A DNA stretch of 64,000 bases from Tretioscincus oriximinensis (lineage: Eukaryota; Chordata; Lepidosauria; Squamata; Gymnophthalmidae). Where the stretch lies: NCBI GenBank assembly GCA_022410635.1, contig JAJVDF010000167.1, positions 773,692 through 837,691 on the forward strand, written 5' to 3'. The position numbers and the translations under genes are program-made. The notes under the pieces were generated by a model. That model saw only the letters and a program-made list of their open reading frames with translations, was not told the origin of the DNA and searched no databases. Shown here piece after piece: positions 1-11,225 of the stretch. The first letter of the stretch is position 1, and every line of letters starts with the position of its first letter.

Positions 1-732
1 TCATTAACTGGTAGAGTTCATGCTATCAGAAAGTGAATGTCCTACTTTGTCAACAAATTGCAGAAATTACACAACAACATGTTACACTTTCTTACAGAGT
101 TAAATTATAGGCATTGAATAGGAGCACTTGAAAAACAATATGATATCTAACAAGTGTGATGGAACACACAAGGAAAAAATACCTATCCTTCCTTCAAGTC
201 TATTACCTATGTGAATTGCAATACAGGGACAGAGAATTTTTCAGAGTTTCCATTATCAAAATACTGTGTCCACAAACTTCTTTTACCTAAAAAAAAATAA
301 AAATTTGGTCTTACCATCTTAATAATCCTGGACACACATGCGTGCAAAAAGATAATGATAAATGGCTGATAACCTACCTTATTTTGGAACACGGCAGTTC
401 TACATGCAAATGCAAATCGGGCAACATCTACTCTGACCACAAGTGATTATTATTGATGAAAGTCCTTCATCCCTTTGCTTACGTAGTTTCCTGCCCAGCC
501 CAGCTTAAAGAAAGATGTATATTTAGAATTATTATGAAATATTGAAAGATGAACTTTCTAACACCTAGTTAAGATTTGGTCATATTGTTCTCTATTGGTC
601 TTATTGTTCTCTAGAAAGTGGTTTAAGGGACCTGTTATCCATAAATAAATATGCCATTCTGGACTTACACAAGCTATGGCAGGGCCTTAGAATAGCATGT
701 GACAACAGGCTCCTTAGATCATTTTGTGAAAC
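1..732. other. Unannotated A+T-rich sequence
   Basis: No coding region, repeat boundary or RNA gene could be supported here. The short open frames have no recognisable domains and read like chance openings in A+T-rich DNA. Confidence 0.5.
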
Positions 733-1098
733 TGAGGTTGCATGCACATGACGACTTACAAACCACTACAAAACTATAATCCAGGATATAGCAATCATGT
801 GTCTGTGCGCCCCAAACATGTGACCAGTGCCCCAGCTCCATAACATCACTCATAGATCTCATCACAGTGCAGTCCAAGATTATTTTTTTACTTGCAACCA
901 CCAATAGAAACAACTACCTCGTTCTTGCTTGTTTTAACATCTCACATCTGATTTGTGCACACATATACGAGAGTACAGGGTTCTCCGGAACAATATCTGA
1001 GTAATAGTTTATTCCGTGGTAAACTACTTAGCAAGTGTGTAAGACTTCCTGATTGCGCTCTGAATGAGGTAGAAAATAGCTGTGTGCATGCAGCCTTA
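733..1098 (+). mobile_element. PIF/Harbinger-like non-autonomous DNA transposon, copy 1
   Basis: This is the most diverged of three ~400 bp copies in the window (others at 7,452 and 24,993). It shares an interior with a clause like TAGTTTATTCC and ends in the same terminal inverted repeat (GCATGCAGCC followed by TTA). Its left end (GGTTGCATGCACATG) matches the family terminus GGCTGTGTGCACACG only approximately, and the left flanking trinucleotide is TGA rather than TTA or TAA. No transposase is encoded. Superfamily assignment rests on the 3 bp TWA flanks of the other copies. Confidence 0.55.
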
Positions 1099-1619
1099 AT
1101 AAGGCCTCCCATATGGAGTAAAGTAAACATAGGTAGAAAATATCTGTCATTGCAGATTCAGATTGCTTATATGGCACCTTCTAAAGCACATCTGATCCTT
1201 AATTCCTGCATCTCTTAACATGTTGTGAGGAAAACAACTTTTTCAACTGTGATTTCACTGTATGAATTTCAGATATCTTCATTGGTAAGTCTGTTTTATC
1301 CCTTTCATATTTTAACATGTATTTTAAGGTATCAGTTTTAACATATTGTATATCAACACAAAATATGCACAATTGTATGATTTTTTTATGTTTGTATTTT
1401 TAGAGAAGCTTTTCTATTTCAAAGCTCAAAAACCCTTGAAAAATAAGACATAAATCAAGCAAATTATGTCACTTACATTTCAATTTATTAATTAGCATTC
1501 TTAAGGATCTATAGTTCATTTGGATACGATTCCAGTCCAGTTTTTCTTACTTAGTATCCTTAAAATGACGTTCAGGAAGACAACCAATAAAGTAGGGCTT
1601 TTCCTTATATTTGTAATGG
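1099..1619. other. Unannotated A+T-rich sequence
   Basis: No gene or repeat boundary recognised. Confidence 0.5.
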
Positions 1620-2125
1620 AATCACTGTATATAGAGCGAAGCTCCTTTACATTTTCCAAGCCTAGAGGCTGAGCTATGGGGACGGGACCTGGATTGTAAA
1701 AGTGGGAGGTGCAAGTGAGAGTGTGGAATGTTTTGATGGAGTTGATTGAGAGAGTTAAATGGTTGGTGTGAGAGATCGTTTGAGTGTGTGGTCAAACAAT
1801 TGAAGGGAACTGGTTCTCTGCAAGGAGTGTGAAAATAGATAAAGAAACACCAAAGTGGGATACAGAACTGATGGGGAGGCAGGGAGAGAAAAGGGAGAGC
1901 TGGGAGAGACTTTAAATGTAGGTAAGAGAAGGGATCTGTGCCATAGACATTGGGAAGTCCCCAGGACCTTTTACCCTAACCCAGTGTAGTTAATTTGTAT
2001 CGTTAGTTTTCTTTGAATTTGAGTGTCACCTGTTACTTCATTTTAATAAAGATGTTTTTGTGTTTTAAAACAGAGAGGTCTTTATTATTTGGTATAACAG
2101 AATAAAGAGGGGCATTCTGGTGTCA
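1620..2125 (+). mobile_element. Possible LTR end with primer-binding-like site
   Basis: A purine-rich, non-coding block contains a poly(A) signal AATAAA at 2,045-2,050 and a second AATAAAG at about 2,101. It ends in CA at 2,113-2,114. Three bases later comes TGGTGTCA (2,118-2,125), which matches the first eight bases of a leucine-tRNA-type primer-binding site, but the match stops there. No start of the LTR, second LTR copy or gag/pol reading frame was found, so this could be an ordinary unique region that happens to have these signals. Confidence 0.25.
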
Positions 2126-2202
2126 TTTTCACTCCATAATTTTGGTTTCTTCCTGAGGGGAGTGGTGGCAGCCTACCTGAAGAATTAAACCTTAATTAAA
2201 CA

Positions 2203-2486
2203 GGCACGGATAGCTCAGTCGCTAAGGAATCAGTCTCTCATCTGGGAGATCGGGTTTCGAAGCACTGTCGGATGTGGGGAGGGGTGAGCACCTTCCACTA
2301 GCCTGCAGCTCTAGCCAACCCAGCTATTTGAAAGCATGAATTGCAAGAAATTGCAACTGACTGCAAGTAGATACATGGGAACTACCACAGCCTGGTGGGG
2401 AAGATAGAATGTCAGCCTTCAGGCAAAATACCCTTGTAAGCTGCTTTGAGTCCCTTTGAAAGTTGAGAAAAGTGGAGTAAAAGAAC
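2203..2486 (+). mobile_element. tRNA-derived SINE (squamate type), copy 1
   Basis: The head resembles a tRNA: an A-box-like TAGCTCAGTCG at 2,211-2,221 and a B-box-like GGGTTTCGAA at 2,252-2,261, spaced as in an RNA polymerase III promoter. The body continues through a conserved GTCGGATGTGGGGAG region shared with the copy at 23,479. The 3' end (CTGCTTTGAGTCCCTTT...) is LINE-tail-like and runs straight into a CTT tract. SINEs move using a LINE reverse transcriptase in trans; the partner was not identified. It is not a functional tRNA gene, because the anticodon and acceptor arms do not fold properly. Confidence 0.7.
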
Positions 2487-2598
2487 TCTTCTTCTTCTTC
2501 TTCTTCTTCTTCTTCTTCTTCTTCTTCTTCTTCTTCTTCTTCTTCTTCTTCTTCTTCTCCTCCTCCTCCTCCTCCTCCTCCTCCTCCTCCTCCTCCTC
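2487..2598. repeat. (CTT)n-(CCT)n microsatellite tail of the SINE
   Basis: About 70 bp of CTT units change to CCT/CTC units at about 2,559. The tract starts where the SINE ends, as is usual for an expanded SINE tail. Confidence 0.9.
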
Positions 2599-2861
2599 GT
2601 TATTCCTCTTCTTCTCTCAGAGCTATTTTATTTTATCTATCTACAAACATATAAAATCCAAGTGCATTGTTCATCTAGCAATAATAATAAGGGGGGGACT
2701 GTGTTACAAAACTCAAAGTGAATAACTAAATATATAAGAAAAGAACATACACAATCTTAGCTCCTACTCAGTTTTGTTATATTATATTAGACACCCATAC
2801 CTTAAATGAAATTGATACATCATCAACCCCAAAAGTCAATCATTAAGATCAATTTTCAAAA

Positions 2862-2943
2862 TATACTGCTCAAAACAATTAAGGGAATACTTTAACATAA
2901 CAGTGTATGTTAAAGTGTTCCCTCAATTGTTTTGAGCAGTATA
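2862..2943. mobile_element. Tc1/mariner-like palindromic MITE, copy 1
   Basis: A near-perfect palindrome whose arms begin TACTGCTCAAAACAATT and are flanked by TA on each side, the target duplication of Tc1/mariner elements. The arms almost meet, leaving only a few bases of loop, so the element is essentially two terminal inverted repeats and nothing else. The terminal sequence resembles that of known vertebrate Tc1-like transposons. Further copies lie at 11,152, 20,702 and 37,687. Confidence 0.8.
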
Positions 2944-5610
2944 TAATGTCCCAGGGAAACAGCAACAAGCAAACATTTGGTTCAGTTGAAAACCTTTTTT
3001 GATCTTGCCAAATTGTATTTTTGTTCATAAGATACTTGTATCTTTAGCAGTCAATTTTTCAGTAATTATATATCAATAGACATGCCAATAAATATTTTAT
3101 TTTTCTAAGTTGTAATTGAGATCATAGGGTCCCTGCATGTTGTCGAGAGGAACTACAGCCCAACATGGAAAGGTCACACCGTGATGGGTTGGTTTGTTTA
3201 GTAATTAATTATATCAGATACCATAGGCCTGGAAGTAGCAGTTTCACAGTTCTCACTTCTGTATGTTGGTGCAGTTTGCTGGGAAGCCATGCACCCTGCT
3301 AGCACGTTTGCACTGAATGCAGTGCAGCCTGGTCTAGATGGCCAAAATGTCCAACTAGCCAGGGATTGTTAAGGTTTGTAAAAATGCTGAGTCATATTCA
3401 GTTTGAAATACATTCCTATGTTTCTATCACTTTAAACCACCTGTATGTGTACAAGGGAGATGTGGAGTATGTGACATCCAAACTGATTGGTCTTCACAAA
3501 TATTTAAGGAGTATGCTTCTCTTTGGTATTTGGGCATGCTAATCTGGAATGTGGGGATGCTGCTTTGTTGATGTTTGTATGAAGCTCCTGCTTCACATTG
3601 CTGAGGGCCTAAGTATGTTTATGGACTGATGGCGATTCTGTTATAAATATGTTTTTTCTTCCGAGTTATTTTTTGCTGTACCTGAAAGTTTGTGAAGCTA
3701 CCCAAAAAAATTGTTCACTTGTAAGTACCAGCATTTTTTGCTTTAACTAAAAATGGACTGAAGCAAAATGCCTTCCAGTTTTGGGGGAGTTAAAAGAAAC
3801 TTTAAGTCTTTTCTGGTTTTTTTCTGCGTTTGCTGCTGTGGTTACTTTGACAACTCTGCTGACAGGGGAGAGATTTTTATGTTTTTCCTTATCTCTCACA
3901 CCTTTAACAGGGATAAAAATGGATGTGGTCCAGTAGATGCTAGACTAGTCCAAGATTAGTATGAAAGGGTCCATGATTCTTGTGATAAGTCATTTAAGTG
4001 TTGCACAAAAATGTACTGTTGTAGTGGTTCCACTAGAGTTCAAAAGAACATTAGTTCCTTCCCATCATAAAACTTAGAAATTGTCTCTGAAGATGGTGTG
4101 GTCTTGGGAACCAGCAAGGTGTTTTTTTAATTATTATTATTCCTCTATCCCGGAATAGATATAGGCAGTTTATTCTACGCCAAGCCAAGATGCCACTTTG
4201 TCAGTTTGTTGTGAACCAAGAAGTCCTAGGAAACATGTGGATAAACTGCAGCTATGGAAGATTCAGAGTAGCTAGTCTCAGCAACTGTTGATTTGTTAAT
4301 ATAAGCTTAAATAGATTCTGGCCCTAGTACATCAGTTTGATATAAAGAAGGCATCTCAAACAACATTCAGCTCTGAAAAACTACCTCTTTCATCTCACCT
4401 TTGTAAAGAGGTAGACTTGCATGTTATTAGATCTTGCAAACTTTGTCCTCTTTAATAGGTTTGTATGCTTTGAATACAAAAACACATTTGTGTNCATCCC
4501 AAGCATTTGCATCTTCAGGATTCAAATTCTTTAGTGACCCTCTCCTCAAACAGGCTCCAACTATAGTACATCCTTCAACAGAAATTTGAATTTTAAAGAA
4601 GTCTATAGATCTGATTATTCCATAAGGTAGGGTCAAAGTGAGATGGAACATTCACTAGAATGTTCAAACTGAAGAACTGCATTCCTACTGAGAAGGATAG
4701 GCCAAGTTGCTTTTAATTTCGATTCTTTAACACCATTTTAGTAAACGTGAAATAAAAATATCTACTATTTCTTCACATAGTTTACCTATGTTGTTGTGCT
4801 GATGTGGAAGCATGCCAAATGGAACAAAACAAACTGAGGTGTAACTACGGTAAGACTTCCTAGGTAAGANTAAAGGGGCAAGAACAAAATCTAAACAGTA
4901 ATTTCAATATGACTTTGGAAACATGGTCGCTTCTCAGTTTATTTAGATAAGTCTGAGCATATAAACATATATTGCTGCCCATTGTGAGGTGTTTGGTTAA
5001 ACGATATGTTGCTCTGGAGATTTGTTTCAGTCTCCTCTTGACACAAGTGCAGCTACGTAGTTGCTTCTCTTCACGGCACCAATCTGAACAGCTGCTTCTC
5101 CTAAATCATCCATCCAGGTCTCCACTGCTGCGTGGGTGGTAGAAAAAGAACAGAATGACAGAGCAGGCAGTGAGTGCCAAAGAATTTAGGAACAGCAGTC
5201 TGGGTTAGCCATGTACCAGGAAACAACCATTGCTGTCTTTATGAGATAGCTGTACTCTGCCTGTCATTCAAATAATCCCTTGTCTGATGAGCAGAGAAAG
5301 CTCTTATAGTACTCTGTAGTTGCATTTTGTTTCTACCCTGTCCTTCACACAAAAGTCTCAGGGGGTATCACAATATTCAAATAAAAGCAACAGTTTAATG
5401 GAACACAATAAAACATGTGGAAAATTTAACCTTCTCCCACTATGGCAGGATTATAGTCATAATTTATCATAATTTAATAAAACCATAAAGCTTACAAATA
5501 GTTTAATGATAAGTCATTTGACCATATCAAAATTTGCAAAAGTTAAAAACGTTTGACCATAATAAGTACAAATCGCAATTGTTTTTAATATGCTGTGTTT
5601 TTGTTGTTAA
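2944..5610. other. Unannotated sequence
   Basis: No gene, RNA or clear repeat boundary was recognised in these 2.7 kb. The short open frames at 3,768-3,959 (+) and 4,427-4,651 (-) carry no known motif. Confidence 0.5.
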
Positions 5611-5667
5611 CCGTCCTGTGACCTTTGGGTATAGGGCGGTATAAAAATGTAAATAAATAAATAAGAA
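5611..5667 (+). repeat. LINE/SINE 3' tail
   Basis: The sequence GACCTTTGGGTATAGGGCGG followed by a run of AAAT units is the 3' end shared by L2-type LINEs and their SINE passengers in squamates. Only the tail is recognisable. Similar tails lie at 49,893 and 57,117. Confidence 0.6.
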
Positions 5668-5719
5668 AGAAAGAAAATTTATATTGTTATTTACCCCCAT
5701 CGCCCTTACAGAACATTCC

Positions 5720-6060
5720 ATTCATCTCAGTTAATAATTTCCTAAGTTGGGCAGCTTTAGTAACAAACAGAGCAATCCTATGTGCCACCTGGGGATTTTC
5801 TCCCATCAGGAGGTAATTCAGCTGAAGTTCTGCAGTCCTATTGGACATTCTTTATAATAAAGATCCTAGACGTGTTGTTCTTATTGAAGAGTACAAGGGA
5901 CAGCTAAGCAGGATATGATGTAGATCTTCAATCATTTTTGCACCACAAACGGACAGTCTTTCTTCGTAAGGTACCTGGTGATACCTTCCATATTACACCA
6001 TTGAGTCAATAAGTTCAAAACCTGATATTCACAGGAAGTTGAGCTTCAAATGCCTACCTC
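5720..6060 (-). pseudogene. Non-LTR retrotransposon C-terminal fragment (zinc-knuckle type)
   Basis: Read on the minus strand, about 5,947-5,880 encodes VCGAKMIEDLHHILLSCPLY, a His/Cys pattern (Cys...His-x4-Cys) typical of the C-terminal end of some non-LTR retrotransposon polymerases. A stop follows and coding similarity resumes as NYLLMGENPQVAHRIALF and TKAAQLRKLL toward 5,740. A second copy of the same region is at 54,900-55,305 (-), where CICDAK aligns with VCGAK here and the AKANRIRTA stretch with TKAAQLRKL. There is no reverse transcriptase core in either, so both are 5'-truncated. The clade is not certain. Confidence 0.5.
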
Positions 6061-7451
6061 AAAAAATTGGGCAAAAGAAATTTACTACTTGAAGAAAACC
6101 TGGAAAATAATGAAACTAGAATTTGGCTGGGTTCATTTTATCTTTTAGTTTGCAATTCCTATGATTGTCAACATGGGGGCTATTTTTACACGGACTCATG
6201 GGGACTCATGCAGTTCAAAAGAAATGAAGCTTTATCCACACTTTGGATTATGATATAATGTAAAGTTATGCTTACTTGGGGAAAAAATAGTTTGCACAAC
6301 TTGGCAAGAATGTCTGCAAGAATGATGTCTGTTTCATTGGAAGGGTGATGGCCTTGACTGACAGCAGTGGTTCCTTCGGTGTCTTTTTCTGACACTTCTT
6401 ACTTCATCATGTAGAATAATAAATTCAAGGAAAAAATCAAATTATTTTCCAGTGACAGTCATTTGAGATAGAAAACATGTCTGTGAGTATAAGTGGGAGG
6501 AAGAGAGTTGCTTCAAAGGTAAATATGTGAAAAATAATTCTTACAACCCCTTTTATAATTTCTCATTTGAGAAATAGAAAAGTGCAACTCTGACCACATC
6601 TCTATTTAGCATCAGAGGCACCTGACAAAGCTCTTTCTGCTGCCACATATTCACTGGCTTGCACTTTGCTGCAACCAAATTGCCCCATTTCTGGCCCACT
6701 TGCACAAAACCAGACCATTTTTTAAAGTCTTGCCCCTGTGCTTGTTCTGCAAATGCCTGGTCCACATTTCACTCCTTTCCTGTCCTGTGCAGCCCCTGAA
6801 ATAGAGCCAAAATAGGACTGGAAAGGAGGGAGAACAGAAAGGTGGATTCCAATTCATTTCACTTTTGAACAGACTGTTTCTTTCCCCACAGTTGATACAT
6901 AACGATAGAGGCATAAAAGGGTTTTGTGTGTTTTTTCAGTGTGGAAGTACAGCACCTCCCTCACATATTTCTGGAAAAACCCTCCTTAGCCAATAAGAAG
7001 GAACCTAGTCTCCAGATCAACAAAANGAATAATAGTCTGATAAAGCTGAACTTCCACTATCATGAGAAACTGTGTATGGCCCAATTGTTTTGGAAAGTGA
7101 TGGTGCATCCAGACATAGGATAGGTATTCCATTATAAGACAATACTGCAGAATAACCATAAAGCAGAAATTGGAGTGGGTTTCTATACTGAACGTCAGAA
7201 ATCCTAAGTTTTCTTCTGGTTATCCAGATTTCTAGAGAGATTTGAATTTGAACAACAACTCCTGATAAGCCAACATGTCTGCTGCTCAGCAGTTCACAAT
7301 AAAGTCTGGTTTTAATTTTAGTGCTGCTTAATTAACAATTACAGAGTTCTGGAATATCACATTTATATGGTGAAATGCCACCATATGCATACCTCACATG
7401 AGTGACACCACAGAGGGAAACCAGAGGTAAGTTCAAAAATAATTTTGAACC
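6061..7451. other. Unannotated sequence
   Basis: Overlapping minus-strand open frames at 6,553-6,914 have no recognisable domain. Nothing else supported. Confidence 0.45.
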
Positions 7452-7859
7452 TAAGGCTGTGTGAACATGATGAATTAAAAACTGCTATAAAGCTATATTC
7501 TGGAATATAGCAATTGCATGTCTGTGCACACTAAATATCTATATTTCATAACGACGCTCTTCGATCTAGTTGCTGTGCAGACCGAGCCTTTTTTTTTTTG
7601 TTTACTCGAAGCAGCCCATAGAAACAACTGCCTCATTCTTGGTTGTTTTATCCTCATGAATCAAATTTGTGCACATGCATGCATACAGCCACAGATGTGA
7701 GAGGACGGGGGCTCTCCAGAACGATGCCTGAATTTCCCAGTAACAGTTTAATCCAGAATAAACAGCATTTATTGCGGGACGACTGCTAAAAAACGCTTAA
7801 TCCATGTGCTGTAGTCTTCCTCATCTCGCTCTGATATATGCTGTGTGCAGACAGCCTAA
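7452..7859 (+). mobile_element. PIF/Harbinger-like non-autonomous DNA transposon, copy 2
   Basis: The ends are inverted repeats (GGCTGTGTGAACATG at left, GTGTGCAGACAGCC at right) flanked by TAA on both sides (7,452-7,454 and 7,857-7,859). A 3 bp TWA target duplication is the hallmark of PIF/Harbinger elements. The interior is non-coding and aligns along its length with the copy at 24,993-25,393, including a palindromic TATATTCTGGAATATA near the left end. Confidence 0.7.
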
Positions 7860-7904
7860 GAGAGAGAGGCTCTGGCGAGAATAATTGGAGCTGACATTTT
7901 TTTC

Positions 7905-8050
7905 ATTTNATTTATTTATTTATTTATTTCAGCATCTATCCCACCCTCTACTCAAGGGTCTCGGGGCAGGTAGCAACAATAAAAACAAAATGCAAAGTAG
8001 ACATGTTAAAAACGATAGATGTGTCTAAAAGTGGAGGGTAGGATTTAGTG
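7905..8050 (-). repeat. L2-type LINE 3' end fragment
   Basis: Read on the minus strand this ends in a run of AAAT units preceded by a CCTTGAGTAGAGGGTGGGAT motif, the usual L2-type 3' terminus. It aligns with the tails at 40,868 and 50,505. No coding part remains. Confidence 0.6.
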
Positions 8051-11000
8051 GGGGTTTAGAATACTACACTCTACCATTGTTCACATGGATCATAAATGCA
8101 TGTGTTTTCTACTGATCCACCTAGGAGGTCACAAATGTCAAAGCCAGTTTGATCAAGGTTTTTTTTCCCCCGGATACAACGAAANTGAACATCAGCAAGT
8201 TATAAGAAATATTATGAGTTAACATTTAATTAACATAAAGCACATTTTCAGCACAAACTCATTGAGGTGTAGCACTTTTCTCCCACCAGAAATGCAATTC
8301 AGTGTGAGCTGTTTCCTAAAGGAAAAGTACATGTGAGAATTTAGATTATTTTGTCTAGCACAGCTGCTGCTTGTACTGCAAAATGAGAGCTGCAACTGAT
8401 GACAAGGTAATATGGAACTTGACACCTCTTCTGGCATTCACCCAAGAATGTAGAATGTTTTAGCCTGCCCATGGCATGTGATACATTTCTTAATTGTTGA
8501 TAACATATAATTAGGACAATGTAAGCTAAGTTTAATGAAGGCAGTAAGTTAAACCCAAGGGCTTTACTATACTTGGACAAACTTTGTTAGTCTTGGACTG
8601 CGACTGTGCAGCATAATATTTTATAAACAGGACAAAATAGCATCTTCTCCTCACAAACTATCAACCTAGAATTATGGCTGACACCCTAAGCCACAGTAAA
8701 TGCTGTGTGCTGAATAAACGTCAGCTGGTCTGAAGGGAACTTAGTGTCTAAAATAAACTTTTCTTCTTAAAATTGTTTAAGTCAGTGCATTCATGAAAGT
8801 GTCTGGAATGCTAAGAAATGCTTATCTCATACTTCAGCTACAGATTAATACTGTATAAGGATACAGGGGAAGACACATTTTCAGGGATAAAAACAACTGA
8901 ATTTAAAGTCACTTTTTCAAAGTGACATAACAGGGTAGGGTCTGAGCAGGAGACAAGAGACATGCTTTTGGAACAAGCGAGTCTCAGAAAACTTTCTGCT
9001 TGTGAAGTTGTCTTTTCCCAACAGCAAAGGCAATATTTGCACTGAGTCTTATTTTGGATTATAAAACAGTATAGGAACTTGTCACTCACATGCTAGTGAA
9101 GATTACACACTACATCTGCATGCTTGTGCACATCTTAGAGTTCTATCAAAACAGAGCCACATAATATACAAAAACATAGTTTTGCACCTTTAATTAATCT
9201 GTAGATTTCAACATTGAGATCTTCACATATTTCAGACTAGGGGGGCATTTTTGTTTTCTCACCCTAGTTTGTATTTCATTAAGTATGAACGAAGCAGGAT
9301 TGGACGGGGCAAGGCTTGGACAATTTTTGGAACTTGTTTGAACTATAGAGCAACACNGAGATTGTCATAAAGCCTTACCATGGTTATTAAACTAGTCTTT
9401 TTAAAGAAAAGAATCATAAGTGAATAAGAATTCCACAAAGAAATAAAAGTGATGGCATTTTAGTGTACTTACCAAAAGATTTTTGCACAGGGAATGAGGA
9501 TGCTTCTATTTATTCTTAGCTGCCTTTGAAGGCTTTTTGCTCTTTAAATTTGTTCTAATGTTATCAGAATTGATTCTGGCCCAGAGGAAATGACATTGGT
9601 AGAGCTCTCAGTGGTTGCCTATAATGCAGAATCTGTTTGCATTAAGAGTTTTTATGTTCACTCTTAAATCCATGGCTAAGAGAGGGAAAAAGTCCAAACA
9701 GTAAAGTTTAGAAATATCATATTCTGTAGATAACTCTCATACATTTGCACAATTGCCCAGAATTTCACAAATGTATTTTATTCCAGTGTTTTCTAGACAC
9801 TGAAATATAGTTTGTATCTTCCTGAAAGCTCATTTATATGAAATTAATGTAAAAAATGAAAACAGTATTTTATTACCATTTATGTGCAATTGGGGAAAGT
9901 TTCCTTTGTAGCCTCCAGCTTTATAGTAGCCAATATAATTGTATGGCCTTTCAGCATGACATTGTTATTCCATGCCATGCTGGGCTGTTTCCAGTAACTC
10001 AACCCACAATTGATTGTTACTTTATGTGGATCATCTCAGCCCACTACAGAGAATGAAAATGAATGTTCCCAATTCTTGTTCTCTTCCGGTGGAAGTAAAA
10101 GAAATCAGCATCTTTTTAGATTGTATCCTAGTCCACTGTTTTGTCTAATGTGGTTTAAATAATAGGGTTTATTTCAGAATAACAGCTAGTACAAAAAGAA
10201 GCTATTTTTGAGTTGCCACATTCGCCAATCCAAAATTCAGGAGTTTGTTGCCCCACCCTTCCTCAAACCATGCCCCCTTCTCCAAATAGGCCATGCCCTC
10301 TTCCACAACCAATCCCATATTTTTTATATGTATAAAAAACCTTTTAACCCTTTCCCAAGTTCCATCTTATGTCCTCTCCTCTTCTTCCCTGCAGTTACCA
10401 TTCCAGCAGGTGGAATTTGCAATGGTAGTGTTGGCAGCATTAGCAGAAGCACAGCACAGGTGTGCCACTCAGCTCTAGGAGCAGGAGGAACCATAATCTA
10501 CTTCTGTCACAGCACCTACATCAGACACAAGAACAGAAGAAGAAATCCAGAAGCCTGTGAATTTTTGAAAATCATGGCTGCATATCCTAAAATCCAGGAT
10601 TTAATCCCAAATTCCCAGGGAAAGTTATCACATCACAATATTTGGGAGTCGTCCTGCTATTCAAGGAGAAGTAGTGATCCAAGCTTAATATATTCATCCA
10701 ATTACCTGATTTTTTTTCTGCTGTTAAGGATAAAGGAGTCTCTTGATATGATTTTTCTTATCTTTTAAAAGCATATCTTGCTATCAAATAACAATGCATA
10801 TCTTCCTCCTCTGGAAAACTCAAAAAGGAGAAAAGATGGAAGACTTTTTTGATGCACAAACATTGTCCAGTACATACTAGTATATATACTGTATTATATA
10901 CAGTATACTCTCCTATACTGATTGCTGAAAGGGATTATTCCTTATCTGCTTATCACTGTTTTCAAAACAAGCAAATTAAATTAGGCTGTAAACGTTAACA

Positions 11001-11151
11001 AATTTTGTCTTGCATATGAGTCCAATTCCTCTCGTTTTCAAATAAAAATATGTCTATGGTCTGCTTTCTCTGTTAATTAATATGGAAAACTGAGAAAGAT
11101 GGGNAAATAATCTGGGAAATGGACTGTATATAAAGAACATCCTATGTTATA
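8051..11151. other. Unannotated sequence
   Basis: No feature recognised. The longest open frame in the stretch (186 codons at 10,208-10,768, plus) was examined and has no known motif, so it is not called a gene. Confidence 0.5.
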
Positions 11152-11225
11152 TATACTGCTCAAAACAATTAAGGGAAAACTTCAACATAACATGCTATGT
11201 TCCCTTAATTGTTTTGAGCAGNATA
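11152..11225. mobile_element. Tc1/mariner-like palindromic MITE, copy 2
   Basis: The same arms as at 2,862 (TACTGCTCAAAACAATTAAG) facing each other around a shortened centre; about 8 bp of arm is missing next to the loop on one side. TA flanks are present on both sides. One terminal base is an n. Confidence 0.78.

Noticed and set aside
2203..2280. A functional tRNA gene
   Set aside because: A- and B-box-like sequences are there, but the acceptor and anticodon arms do not form; the body and tail are those of a SINE.
2456..2725. Open frame rich in Phe and Ser
   Set aside because: It is a translation of the (CTT)n/(CCT)n microsatellite.
10208..10768. 186-codon open frame on the plus strand
   Set aside because: No known motif, no codon pattern distinct from flanks, and an overlapping second frame; it looks like a chance opening.
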